A program made the translations under genes and the position numbers. Positions 54,403 to 64,000 of a stretch of DNA of 64,000 nucleotides are shown piece by piece. This DNA is from Acanthosepion lycidas (lineage: Eukaryota; Mollusca; Cephalopoda; Sepiida; Sepiidae): the NCBI GenBank assembly GCA_963932145.1, contig OZ010588.1, positions 98,716,012 to 98,780,011 on the forward strand, read 5' to 3'. A model generated the notes under the pieces. It did not search any database and was not told where the DNA came from. It saw only the letters and a list, made by a program, of their open reading frames with translations. Positions within the stretch are counted from its first letter, which is position 1. The number at the start of each line of letters is the position of its first letter.

Positions 54403-54778
54403 TACAGGGTGTCCATAAATTTCGTGTGCACTTTAAAAAATTTATGACTTTACTTGTATTTGCGATAGAAATATTTTGTAAAAAGGATTGGAAAGAAGTA
54501 AATCGATATTTTTTAAGGTTTTAAGGAAATATTTTAAAATTTCCACATGTATTACATCATTAGCAATACAATCGGTAATACGCGGGGAAAAGAAAATGTT
54601 TTTTTTTTTACTTATCTAAAAATTGTTGCAAATTTTGTGGTAAAGAATTATTTGATAACTATACTTATATCCAGGTACATGAAACTTTATAAATTTTTTT
54701 ACAGATTATTTCTCTCGTAAATACGAATAAAGTTATACTTTTTTAAAGTCCATACAAACTTTATGGACACCCTGTATA
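54403..54778. mobile_element. Tc1/mariner-type MITE with long inverted ends
   Basis: TACAGGGTGTCCATAAATTT starts the left end; the right end reads AAACTTTATGGACACCCTGTA. The imperfect inverted repeats extend about 60 bases, and a short AT-rich centre has no ORF. TA flanks both ends. It lies only six bases after the MADE1-like MITE. Confidence 0.8.
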
Positions 54779-54929
54779 AATGCTGCTATATAAGTAATAA
54801 ATCAACATTTTCAATTATTTACAAACAAAAAACCCAACAAGACAAATACCTTTAAAAACGATGCCAATATTTAAGTAATGTTCTAATGGCATTGGTGTTA
54901 TTTTCTGTGTGAGTAATTTAGAATATTCT

Positions 54930-55130
54930 ATCGATACAATTACGACAAACTACAAGCCGCTTGCCGCTCTATCTTTATTTCCATTGGAAATGTCCAGACA
55001 GAGTACATTCCCTAGTACCACCAATCATAACAAAGACAGCTAAAACACGCCATGGCAAACACATTGTTTAGAACCACCTTGATCCCTACGTATTCAAGTC
55101 TAGGTCCAACCGTTATCTTCACCATATATA
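54930..55130 (+). pseudogene. Second CR1/Jockey-group LINE C-terminus, copy 2
   Basis: One frame reads LYLYFHWKCPDRVHSLVPPI then ITKTAKTRHGKHIV and a stop. This corresponds to the Y-x-Y-F-x-G-x-C/H-x-x-E-L-H-S-L-V-P-P segment of the relic at 39.3 kb. A neighbouring frame gives LAALSLF. Frameshifted, about 60 codons. Confidence 0.5.
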
Positions 55131-55189
55131 CCAATAAAATGTATGTACCCTTCTGTTGCATAGACCTCTTGTGCATTGAGGTCTTAGTT

Positions 55190-55270
55190 TGCTTTGCTTT
55201 GTTTTACAGCATATTAACATCAGTCGGTTATTTAATGCTGACACAATTTTTATTCCTGGTAATATTTCTT

Positions 55271-55308
<38 letters not shown>

Positions 55309-55765
55309 CAGTATATATTGGTTTCGTTTGTTTTGTTTTACGGCATATCAACCTCAATGGGTTATTTAATGTCGACAAGATTTTTATTGCTGGTAATATT
55401 TTTTTTTCAAAAATATATTGTTGGTAATAACGAAACAAAATGTATTGCTGGTAATATTTTTCTTTTCAAAAATGTATTCCTGGTAATATTTTTTTAATAT
55501 ATTGCTGGTAAAATTTTTACCAAGAAAGCATTGTTGGTATTAAAACAAAGTATTTTAACCTATTTTTTGGGGGGTGGGGTTCACCATTTGCCCATCAGAC
55601 ATTAACGGATGCTACCACCTGGGAACTCCACCAGTTAAGAGGTGGTTCCACGCTACTCAAAACCTTCTGATCAAAGACCTTGCTGTAGGATTAGTTTATC
55701 GTCATACCCTGGTTGATGAGAGGTTGTGGTCACGGTGCCAATTAGTACAATGTTTTGTAAACCTC
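55190..55765 (-). mobile_element. SINE-VNTR element, copy 6, with nested second tail
   Basis: On the minus strand, the head lies at about 55560-55765 (GGGTATGACGATAAAC, GCGTGGAACCACCTCTTAAC). The VNTR lies at about 55390-55555, with five or so ATTGCTGGTAATATT-type units. The tail ends in GTTTTACGGCATATCAACCT read in reverse (about 55330-55375). A second, partial tail and unit lie at 55190-55270, separated by a (TATC)n tract (55273-55310). Confidence 0.7.
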
Positions 55766-55799
55766 TTGGTGGGGTGGTCTTGAAGCGACAGCGTCCATT

Positions 55800-56980
55800 C
55801 GATAATAACGTTGCCTTCTTCTCATTCTGCCGGTGATCGCTAGTTGCTTTGATTCAAGATGGAAAATTCAGCACAGGGAATTTTAACTTAGTTTATTAAC
55901 GTTGACGTATACAGTTTCTAACTAGCCAATGGAGTAGCTCTCTCCCTCCAATAATCAGCAGTTTCCGGACACGAAAGACAATATGTCTACATTGCTTTAC
56001 GAGTCAGAAGTAACTCTAAACTATTTTTTAACACAGTATGAACGTCATTGTAAAAAAAAACAACTCTGCTAATATAAGAATCTTTTCTCAATAAAAAGTA
56101 TATTTTAAAATAGTTCTCTCTTTATACATACATATAAATATAATAGCAATATCAAAGATAGTACGAAGTCCAAAATTCTGACAATGTGATATTGAAAGAA
56201 AATTCATTCAAGGCTTGTAGTTTTTGCAATAAAATGCTCGATTACAAAGATAGATTATTAATAGAATTAATATCAGTAAAATTTTGTCACTTAGCTGATC
56301 GATGTTATTTTCAGCATTCCGAATCCAGAGTTTCGGAGACGGTCTTTTTCTTCTTTTTATCAAAATAAAAATAAGAAAAAAAAAAAACGAAGAAAAGGAC
56401 AAATAATCACAACACCCTATACGTATACGCATCCCCGCAGACGGACACGTTCACGTGAATGCACATCGGGTAGCAGGCGCATGACCACACGCGCACAAAC
56501 ATACACACAACACAAACAGATCAGAAAAAATTACACCAACGATAAGTTTATAAAAAAAATGTTAATATATAAGCAATAAATTGCTGATACCCCTGAAGAT
56601 TAGACGGACAGATCTGCCTCTAAGACCCTAGAGTCGGGATGCTGAAGCTAACATCAAACAGTTAAGTGACAAAGGTTTACTTAAATTAATTCGAAAAATA
56701 TATGTGGTGCTGCGCAAAAGTAAGTGAACCCATATGATATTATTTTTTAAATTTGCCTTTTTTCAAATAAACAATTATATGATATATTGAACTTTATTGA
56801 ACGAATTTAACTACTAAAACATTTTACCAAGTTGAAATAAAAATATTATTTAAAAATGTGTGTGTGTACCCACGCGTGTGTGTGCTGCTCTCTGTATGTA
56901 TGTAAGATTTTTTTACTGCTTAACGGGCTGTTACGCACGCAGCGATTATTCAAAATGGGTGTCTGTTTATTTTGATATTT
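55800..56980. other. Intergenic DNA with a Tc1-like end
   Basis: Mostly unique AT-rich. At 56705-56732, TGGTGCTGCGCAAAAGTAAG then TGAACCC resembles the terminal repeat of Tc1-like transposons, without a visible partner. A CA/CG-rich patch lies at 56420-56515. Confidence 0.35.
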
Positions 56981-56984
56981 CTCG

Positions 56985-57310
56985 TATATGCACTATTTAT
57001 ATTTGGTCTATTATCCTTATCTTTGTTGCTGTTGTTGTTATCAAAACCTTTCGGCTGTGTTGACCTCTATTCTTCCACAGGTGTATATAGATTTAGATAA
57101 CCTAAAGGGGATTCTGAACGGAACTCTTTATTTAGCATATGGGGTTAGACTGTTCTCATTCAACTGTCCATATTTAGGGATATTATCTACTTCTTATTTT
57201 TAGGACTTTTCAGTTATGGCTCACCCGTTTGCAGTGAGTACTAGTACCCAAAGCCCGGCCCAAGGATTGAACCTACAACCACTATGTCACCAAATTAACA
57301 AACTAAAGCG
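56985..57310 (-). mobile_element. SINE family D, diverged copy
   Basis: The minus-strand order matches family D: a tRNA-like head with GGTTCAATCCTTGGGCC, a GAACCCTTT-like block, then GGAAGAATAGAGG, ACACAGCCGAAAGGTTTTGA and GATAAGGATAATAGACCAA. The first core block of the hammerhead-like motif is lost; GAAA is kept. Confidence 0.5.
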
Positions 57311-57748
57311 TAGGACAATTTGGAGCCTTAAACCTAACCCGTCTGCTAAATGATACTGCAACAGCTGCTACTGCCTCTCCTGTTTTGATGGCTGTTGCTA
57401 CTGCTGCTATAGGATTCACTCTACGTTCTATTCTTTTTTTATTAGAGACACACATATCGTATTTATTTCTATGCTGTGCCTACTACGGATGTCCTCATAG
57501 CCTAGTATAGGCACTGATTCTTCATATTTGTAAATTCTATCATTTTCCGTTTCTCCTCTAAACATAGATTACATTTTTTTCTCGGTTTTGATTTCTCTTT
57601 TGCATACAATTTTAATATTCTTTTTTTTTTCATTTTTAGTTCCCATACATATTTTGACAATATTTTGTTAATATTTTTAATTGAATGATAATATATTTTG
57701 CATTTTTTAAATTTTAATTGCTACGATGTAACTGAACTCATACACCCC

Positions 57749-57750
<2 letters not shown>
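57311..57750. other. Intergenic DNA
   Basis: T-rich unique DNA; a CTGCTRCTG-type patch at 57350-57415. No gene seen. Confidence 0.35.

Positions 57751-57752
<2 letters not shown>

Positions 57753-57801
<49 letters not shown>
57753..57801. repeat. (TA)n microsatellite
   Basis: About 24 TA units. Confidence 0.95.
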
Positions 57802-57804
<3 letters not shown>

Positions 57805-57994
57805 GTTCTATTTTTCTTTTCTTTTTTTACACACTACGAAATGGAGTAAGTCCGACAATTATTTTAATATATTTCTTGTTATATATATATACTTATAAAT
57901 ATAAGCTTGGAAGAGATATGGACGTCCGAGGGAGATCATGGGAAATTTGAAGTTCAAAAACAGTAAAATCGACCTTGATGACCAGTCGTTCCTT

Positions 57995-58080
57995 TGTTGC
58001 TAAACTGGTATAGCACGTCAGGCTACATGAAGTTTCCTTGTAGGATACAGGTTCAATTTCTGTCAGAGGAGATATTTACG
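57995..58080 (+). mobile_element. tRNA-like relic
   Basis: CTAAACTGGTATAGCACGTC looks like an A box and ACAGGTTCAATTTCTGT like a T-arm/B box at suitable spacing. No acceptor stem pairing. A SINE head or tRNA pseudogene. Confidence 0.35.
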
Positions 58081-58208
58081 ATGAAATTTCTTGGACGTAC
58101 AGGCCGGTATATGTTGTTAATACTGTTTATTATAAACAGTGCATTTACTTAAATATTTTTGTCTATATAAGTAACGTATAACAATAAAATATGTTGAAGT
58201 AATTGTCA

Positions 58209-58210
<2 letters not shown>

Positions 58211-58275
<65 letters not shown>

Positions 58276-58315
58276 CGATTAATCATTCATACAAAAAGTA
58301 AATTAATAAAATTAA

Positions 58316-58369
<54 letters not shown>
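58211..58369. repeat. Two (TA)n tracts
   Basis: 58211-58273 and 58318-58369, separated by an AT-rich spacer. Confidence 0.95.
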
Positions 58370-58372
<3 letters not shown>

Positions 58373-58483
58373 ATAGAATCCAAAATTCCCTCATTTGTGA
58401 AATAAGCTTATTTCAACCCAGGAATAAATAAAATTCGTCTCTCTTATTCAACCCCGCTGTGTTGAATAAAATAGACAAATTTC

Positions 58484-58488
<5 letters not shown>

Positions 58489-58548
<60 letters not shown>
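58489..58548. repeat. (TA)n microsatellite
   Basis: About 29 TA units, directly before the repeat block at 58.55 kb. Confidence 0.95.
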
Positions 58549-58549
<1 letters not shown>

Positions 58550-58550
58550 C

Positions 58551-58760
58551 AAAGGGTTAATCATACCCTGAATCAATTAGCAATATTAATGCAATTATTG
58601 CCGAAATCCCTTCGCTAGTAGACATAATTACATGCATTATGCTACTAATAATCCATTGAATGATGAAATCTTTATGTATGAAATTGATATGGTGTATTTT
58701 TTAATTCAGCTAATACTTTCAAAGACCTCTGTCACCATCATCAGGCTGAATTTTTTTCCT
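58551..58760 (-). mobile_element. PLE-type terminal fragment with hammerhead-like core
   Basis: The minus strand reads CTGATGATGGTGACAGAGGT, CTTTGAAAGTATTAGCTG and, downstream, TCTACTAGCGAAGGGATTTC. The first two blocks fit CTGATGA - stem - GAAA. The same sequence, without the first block, forms the middle of the foldback at 59.09-59.32 kb. Confidence 0.5.
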
Positions 58761-58839
58761 TTAGAATCAAAACTGGAAGACGAAATAAATGTGCTGCAGA
58801 CCGATAGACGTTTTTAAGGATGAACTATTTATTAATAGT

Positions 58840-59080
58840 TGTGTAATGATGGAGCGTGCAAGCCGCAACGCTAAATTTCAAATATTTCAAGTGAGAATTT
58901 TTATATGAATTTTTATTATAAGTGTTTTTTTTTTCAGTTAATATAACATGAACTACATATTTCAATTAACAGAGTGATATGTCTTAGTAGTTTCTTTTTG
59001 TTTTTTTTTTTCTCAGGGATTCTTTACTGCGGATCAATTGTTTTTCATGAACATAATAAAATAGGTAACATATATTTTAT
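58840..59080. other. AT-rich intergenic DNA
   Basis: AT-rich; no feature recognised. Confidence 0.3.
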
Positions 59081-59086
59081 ATTACG

Positions 59087-59322
59087 AAGAGTTAATCATA
59101 CCTTGAATCAATTAGCATTATTAATGCAATTATTGATGAAATCCCTTCGCTAGTAGACATAATTATAAGCATTATACTACTAATAATCAACTGAATGATG
59201 AGATCCTTATGTATAAAATGAATATTGTGTATTTTTTAATTCAGCTAGTACTTTCAAAGATCTCGCCAATAATTGCATTAATATTGCTAATTGATTCAAG
59301 TTATGATTAACTCTTTTTTAAT
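59087..59322. mobile_element. 235-bp foldback
   Basis: The ends are inverted copies of about 48 bases: GAGTTAATCATACCTTGAAT... at the left and ...AAGTTATGATTAACTC at the right. The middle repeats the segment at 58.6-58.73 kb (TAGTAGACATAATTA, CTAATAATC, AGCTAGTACTTTCAAAGATC). Confidence 0.65.
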
Positions 59323-59343
59323 ATAAAATTAAGATTGTTTAGA

Positions 59344-59446
<103 letters not shown>

Positions 59447-59449
59447 TTT

Positions 59450-59755
59450 TGGAGAAATGCTAATATTCAAATAAACGGACGTGTTTTTCCATTGCTAAAA
59501 AAGCGATGTTATATTTTAAAATGACGTCTTGATTTTTCTAATTATTCATTTATTTTTATATTTTCGGTTTATTTTATTATAAGATTTATTATATTATTAC
59601 TCATGTAATTTAATTATGAAAATACATTCATGTTTCAATATTTTAAGATAATTTGAGGTATACATAAAGTGTCTTATTTTTAAAATGTGTTTTAGCAGGT
59701 TTACTTCATTTAGAAAGTCCGTTCTCATTAATAATTATCATATTTAGCCAGTTAA
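59450..59755. other. AT-rich intergenic DNA
   Basis: Nothing recognised. Confidence 0.35.
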
Positions 59756-59759
59756 GTGC

Positions 59760-59965
59760 CGTGCGATCATTTATCTTTCGAAACATGACTGACGAGGCAG
59801 ATTTTTTCCCGCAGTAGGTTGTCACTTATTTCTGTCGTAGACCAATTGCAATCCATAGCTGTGTGGGGACAATAAAAGGTAAGTGAATCTAGTGGATTCG
59901 ACTGGAATTCGAACTCGGCTCTCCGATTCATCATTCACTACTGCCCAGTGCCTCCTCTCATCCTT
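59760..59965 (-). mobile_element. tRNA-headed SINE family A, inverted
   Basis: On the minus strand, head AGAGCCGAGTTCGAATTCCA, body CTATGGATTGCAATTGGTCT, ACGACAGAAATAAGTGACAA and TCTGCCTCGTCAGTCATG. Same order as at 16.8 and 47.5 kb, with an internal deletion. Confidence 0.65.
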
Positions 59966-59969
59966 ATCA

Positions 59970-61030
59970 TGTTAAAAATATTTAATACATTATCTGTGTT
60001 GATATTCTTTTGCAGTTGGTTTAGTATCGTCGATTTCTTTCCCTATCGTTTATCATTAAAACATTTTAACAACATTTGGCGATAATTTTATTCCATTATA
60101 TTTTCTTGTTTATTGGCTTCAGTAATATAACTTTTTTATGAACGGTAACGTATTTTTAAATCTGAAGAAAAAGCGTTTCGAATCGTAACGTTATTTTTTG
60201 TTTATTTTTATTGTTATTGATTCAGATTAGAATAATCAAATACTAACGCTTCTTCTTATCTTTAAAATAATTTTTTTAAATCAACAATAATAAAACAATA
60301 ATAAAAATATATTTGGCGATAATGTTATACTTTTATCACTATCTCATTTATTGTTTGGTTTTTAATGTAACAATAATGTGGCAATTTTGATGACGAACTT
60401 TTCATACCTACATACAGTCTATAATATATATATATGATTTTATCTGTGTGTATTTATATGTGCGTACCTATGGTGGTCGCCTCTTGTCGTGGTGGAATGG
60501 CTTGCCTGCTCCAATGACGTCGTCGGGAGTTCTAAGTTCCTGATAGGGCCACGCTTGGTAGCAAGGCCGAAGACGAGGAATCAGGCTAAGCGCTACCAAC
60601 CCCAACCCCAAAGATCCCAACGGTTGAACTAGCGAATGACCACATTACGGCAGATCACAAAGGTTGAAGAAATAGATGAAGAGAGCTACGCATGATGGAC
60701 ATGCTAGAGTAGGCGCCACTCGAAATTATAACATAGCTGCAGCGCGTTGCAGTTTTATAACTAGATTATGCATGTCTCATTCAATATGTACCGCAGAGTA
60801 AGGTTATAATATCACCAATGTTGGTAATCCACGCCTTTCTTCTATTCTGATTTTCTTTGACCTCTAACCAACTCATGCAAAACCAAATGGCGACAAGGGA
60901 TGGATGCTGAGAACAAGTTTTGGTGAAAGTGGAATCATCTAGTCCTAAACCGGTACGCTGGCGACGAGTTTAGTCATTATCAATTAAGCGATCATCAAAG
61001 AAGAATTTAAATTCTTGCAAACGAGATAAA
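59970..61030. other. Intergenic DNA with a GC-richer patch
   Basis: 60.0-60.4 kb is AT-rich. 60.47-60.97 kb is GC-richer, with GGTAGCAAGGCCGAAGACGA and short inverted pieces. It resembles leader sequence of some LINEs but cannot be tied to a coding part. Confidence 0.3.
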
Positions 61031-61031
61031 C

Positions 61032-61035
<4 letters not shown>

Positions 61036-61118
<83 letters not shown>

Positions 61119-61138
61119 GAGAAAAATATAGTTTTAAG

Positions 61139-61168
<30 letters not shown>
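61036..61168. repeat. Two (TA)n tracts
   Basis: About 39 TA units (61036-61115) and about 13 (61143-61168). Confidence 0.95.
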
Positions 61169-61169
<1 letters not shown>

Positions 61170-61171
61170 GG

Positions 61172-61355
61172 GTAAAATTGTGGTGTAATAGCTTGTCTCG
61201 CTAGAACAATTATAACTGAGTAGTGAGTTCGATCCTCACTGGGGCCGCCTACTTTCGGCCTTGTGCATCAGCTCTCAGCGTGGTAACTACGCTGATGACA
61301 CAATCATGTACCCCTGAGGCTGATCAGTCCGACAAGGTGAAAATGGCAAAATTGC
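61172..61355 (+). mobile_element. tRNA-headed SINE-like segment, family E
   Basis: TGTGGTGTAATAGCTTGTC is an A-box-like start and GTGAGTTCGATCCTCACTGG a good B box with a pairing T stem. A body follows with GCGTGGTAACTACGCTGATG (a hairpin) and GAGGCTGATCAGTCCGACAA. It runs directly into the LINE 3' half at about 61.37 kb; only one copy in this window. Confidence 0.5.
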
Positions 61356-61369
61356 CCCAAAAGGTGTTT

Positions 61370-62165
61370 TCTTAATTTTACCTCCTTCAAAACTAAACTA
61401 ATCTTCATTAATTATTTGGGAGGCCTCTCACTGCCTTCAATCTGCATGACTGATGCTAACCTCCAGGAAATTAACTCGTTGCGTCCTCTCGGATTAACAA
61501 TATCAGCTAACCTGTAGTGGAAACACTATATAGAATCTATTGCTAGGTCAGCTGATAAAAAGTTGGAGACAGTGTCGTGCAAGACGATTTTTCTCTCCAG
61601 AATCTATCGTTTATATCTACAGTTCACCTAGGCTTAGAACATTATTGGCATTATGGTCAGGTACCCTGCTATTAACTTTAAGCTATTTGATAAAATCCAA
61701 AGAAGAATCAGTAATGTTATTGGTCCTGATATGGCGTCTCGGCTTCAGCCACTTTCCAATCTCCTAAATGTTGACTCTTTGTGTCTTTTCTATAAATACT
61801 TTCTGGTAATTCCTCGGAGGAGCACTTCGTTATGGTACCTAGACTTTCTTTAATTTATGCGCAATACTAGACTGGCGTCGAGATCTCATCGATTTACTGG
61901 TTAAATGTAACTGTAAGTCTTATGCTAACAGTTTCTTTCCGTGCAATTATCGCTTGAAGAACTCCCTTCTGGCTCCATGTGTTGCATCCAACATTAATCT
62001 CTAAAAATGTAAATACAATGTCAATCGTTATCCACTGTATGCTTAATTACTATTTTATCTTCCCACTAATTAGTCATGTTTCAATTCTTACTTCTTGCAC
62101 ACTATGTAACCTAACCTCTTGCGTGTTAGTGGCTTTATTACCTTTATAAACAAATCTAAATTCAC
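61370..62165 (+). pseudogene. CR1/L2-like LINE, C-terminus and 3' UTR, longest copy
   Basis: Frame pieces in order: SIARSADKKLETV, FSPESIVYIYSS, INFKLFDKIQRRISNVIGPD, MASRLQPLSNLLNVDSLCLF then YKYF, and NTRLASRSHRFT. These follow the C-terminal part of CR1/L2-group proteins after the reverse transcriptase domain: A-x-x-K-x-G-x-L, then S-P-x-x-I-L-x-I-Y-K-S, L-L-D-R-V-Q-R-R-V-x-N-L-x-G, L-Q-P-L-S-H-R-R, L-F-Y-R-Y-F and T-R-L-A-S-R. At least three frameshifts and several stops. The 3' UTR ends CCTCTTGCGTGTTAGTGGC, as in the other copies. The polymerase core itself is not present. Confidence 0.75.
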
Positions 62166-62192
62166 ATAATCTTTTTTGGTTAAATGGTGCTG

Positions 62193-62197
<5 letters not shown>

Positions 62198-62255
<58 letters not shown>
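62198..62255. repeat. (TA)n microsatellite
   Basis: About 29 TA units. Confidence 0.95.
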
Positions 62256-62259
<4 letters not shown>

Positions 62260-62260
<1 letters not shown>

Positions 62261-62740
62261 CTATTATTTTGGACTCATATTAAATATTTTACACACATTC
62301 TAAGACACCTGCTTCTCTGGAGAAAGATAATTAATGTGTGTTGTTTTAAGTATAATATTGTTCTCTTTTCAGTATTTCCTCTTTATAATTATGGCATTTT
62401 AGACGAATATTTTGTTGCTAGTGATTGTTGTACTTTTGTTGTCTGCGATGGTATGTTGCGGTCTAGCCAGATTTAAAAGTTTTATATGGCGTCACTTAGG
62501 AACTAATTCATATTCGTGGGCTCTGAAACTTACATGATGTATCACAGAAAACATAACGACAACCGACAGTTTCAAACATTCGAGGAGGCTGTAAATATTT
62601 GAACAAATGCCGAATAAAAAAAAGTAGGATTCTGGTAATATTGCTAGTTTGTTGTTACAGTTTATATTGTTGTTGCTAATGTTCACCGTATAATATGTTT
62701 AAAAGTCATTCGAAGTAGACAGTTATTGAAGAAATTTATT
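62260..62740. other. Intergenic DNA
   Basis: Unique AT-rich DNA; no element recognised. Confidence 0.3.
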
Positions 62741-62759
62741 GCATGAGAAATAAGAGGAA

Positions 62760-63590
62760 GAATTAAGAGGCACGGTTTTATGAGGATATGTGGGAAATTT
62801 ATCGGTTAACTAAAAACTTGAACAGGATAAGATTGTAGTGATGGTGGAAGCATCATCATGGGAGACGGTTCCACAAAAGTGAAGGTAAGAGGAACAGTTT
62901 ATGACAATATATGGGGAAGATACCGGTTCACCTACGACTTAACAGGATCAGATTTTACTGGTTGGGAAAGCATCCTCATGGGAGAATTAGTTCCCCAAAG
63001 AAAAAGAGAAAAGTCAGTTTATTAGAATATGTGCGGAAGATAACTCTTAATCCGAAACGTGAACACGTTAATATTTTAGTGGTTGGGAAAGCATTATGTT
63101 CAGAATCGGTTCCAGAAGCAAAGATATTGGTTAAGCGTAGATTTGAACAGATTCAGATTTATTGGTCTGGAAAGCATTATATTCAGAATCGGTTCCAGAA
63201 GGAAAGATATTGGTTAGGCGTAGATTTGAACAGATTCAGATTTATTGATCGGGAAAGCATTATATTCAGAATCGCTTCTAGAAGGAAAGATATTGGTTAA
63301 CCGTAGACTTGATCAGGTTAATATTTAGTGGTCGGGGAAGCATCGTCATGGGAGCTGGTTCCACAAAGTAAGAGGCACAGATTATAAGGACATGTGTGAA
63401 AGATATTCGTTAACGCATAACTTGAACAGGTCAGGATTGTAGTGATCAGGGATGCATTATCTTGGGAATCGCTTCCGCAATGTAAGAAGTGAAAAACACA
63501 ATTGATGAAGATATGTGGGAAGATATCGGCTACCCAATACTTGATCAGCTTAAAATTCTGTTGGTCGGAGATTCATCATCTTGGCTGGGT
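62760..63590. repeat. Tandem array of about 122-bp and 82-bp units
   Basis: Long units carry GATATGTGGGAAGATATCGG, TTGAACAGGATCAGATT, TGGTTGGGAAAGCATC, TCATGGGAG and GGTTCCACAAA. In the centre (63.04-63.30 kb) three shorter units repeat AGATATTGGTTA, GATTTGAACAGATTCAG and AAAGCATTATATTCAGAATC. A 129-codon plus ORF (62911-63300) runs across the units because unit lengths often keep the frame; its peptide is itself repetitive and is probably not a gene. Confidence 0.8.
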
Positions 63591-63654
63591 AGTCGGAAAA
63601 CTAATGAAGAAGAAAGATATTCAAGTGGAACTTACGTCTCATTCATAGAATATG

Positions 63655-64000
63655 AAGGTTTGATTTGTTTTGTTTTACGGCATATCAACCTCAATGAGTT
63701 ATCTAATGCCAACACAATTTGTATTGCTGGTAATATGTTTTTCTTCAAACAATCTATTTCTGGGAATATTTTTCCTTGAAGAAATCTATAGCTGGTTATA
63801 TTTTTTCCAAAGTATGTATAGCTGTTTGTATTGCTAATACTTTTTTTTAAAAGTATTGCTGATAATAATTTTTTCTTCAAAATTTATTGCTGGTAATAAA
63901 TTTTATTAAAAATTAATTCTGGTATTAAAACCTATTTTTACACAAGTTTGGGTGTTAACTATTTGTCCATAGCTGGGAAACTAACCGGTGCTACCACCCC
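63655..64000 (-). mobile_element. SINE-VNTR element, copy 7, cut by window end
   Basis: Tail GTTTTACGGCATATCAACCT (63674-63693) and GAGTTATCTAATGCC read in reverse. Then about six VNTR units with ATTGCTGGTAATA cores and TTCTTCAAA spacers, then CTATTTTTACAC and the beginning of the head, GTCCATAGCTGGGAAACTAA. The rest lies outside the window. Confidence 0.65.

Noticed and set aside
62911-63300. 129-codon ORF as a gene, the second longest in the window
   Set aside because: It follows the tandem array, and its peptide repeats with the DNA units.

Overview
The window is non-coding, repeat-packed nuclear DNA of an animal. No complete protein-coding gene, functional tRNA gene or functional rRNA gene can be supported. 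The mix suggests a mollusc and most likely a cephalopod: about thirty long (TA)n microsatellites, several tRNA-headed SINE families, Penelope-like retroelement (PLE) remains, several LINE families and Tc1/mariner remains. That placement is an inference from repeat content; there is no marker gene to fix it.

Layout. 0-11 kb: unassigned ORFs, a mariner transposase tail, the first SINE-VNTR element, tRNA-SINEs, a SINE dimer with hammerhead-like cores, 5S-derived SINEs, a 43-bp minisatellite holding an exon-like segment, and a second SINE-VNTR element with a long VNTR. 11-25 kb: CR1/L2-like and other LINE relics, Tc1-like and DUF4817-type transposase relics, SINEs, and a short local duplication. 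25-34 kb: a foldback with hammerhead-like cores, LINE relics, AT-rich unique DNA, and a 1.2-kb satellite of 41-bp units with 123-bp higher-order periodicity. 34-44 kb: a PLE C-terminus, three MADE1-like mariner MITEs, a 231-bp inverted-repeat element, several SINE-VNTR copies, a solo LTR, and two PLE fragments lying head to head (reverse transcriptase with a YVDD motif on +, GIY-YIG nuclease on -). 44-54 kb: AT-rich unique DNA, an inverted duplicate of the 38.2-kb segment, an LTR-like segment with a primer-binding-site-like motif, and a small cysteine-rich ORF. 54-64 kb: two MITEs side by side, more SINE-VNTR copies, a duplicated foldback, a LINE 3' half, and a tandem array running into one more SINE-VNTR copy cut by the window end.

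Nothing forms an operon or pathway. What links the pieces is shared modules. The 5S-derived SINE and the SINE-VNTR element carry the same 3' tail, which suggests one helper LINE. A tRNA-headed SINE, two PLE-like 3' regions and two foldbacks carry the pattern CTGANGA - stem - GAAA, the conserved core of hammerhead ribozymes. The strongest candidates for something undescribed are the hammerhead-bearing SINE/PLE network, the SVA-like SINE-VNTR element, and the 5S/tRNA chimeric SINE. Every protein relic seen is broken by stops or frameshifts, so current activity would have to come from copies elsewhere.
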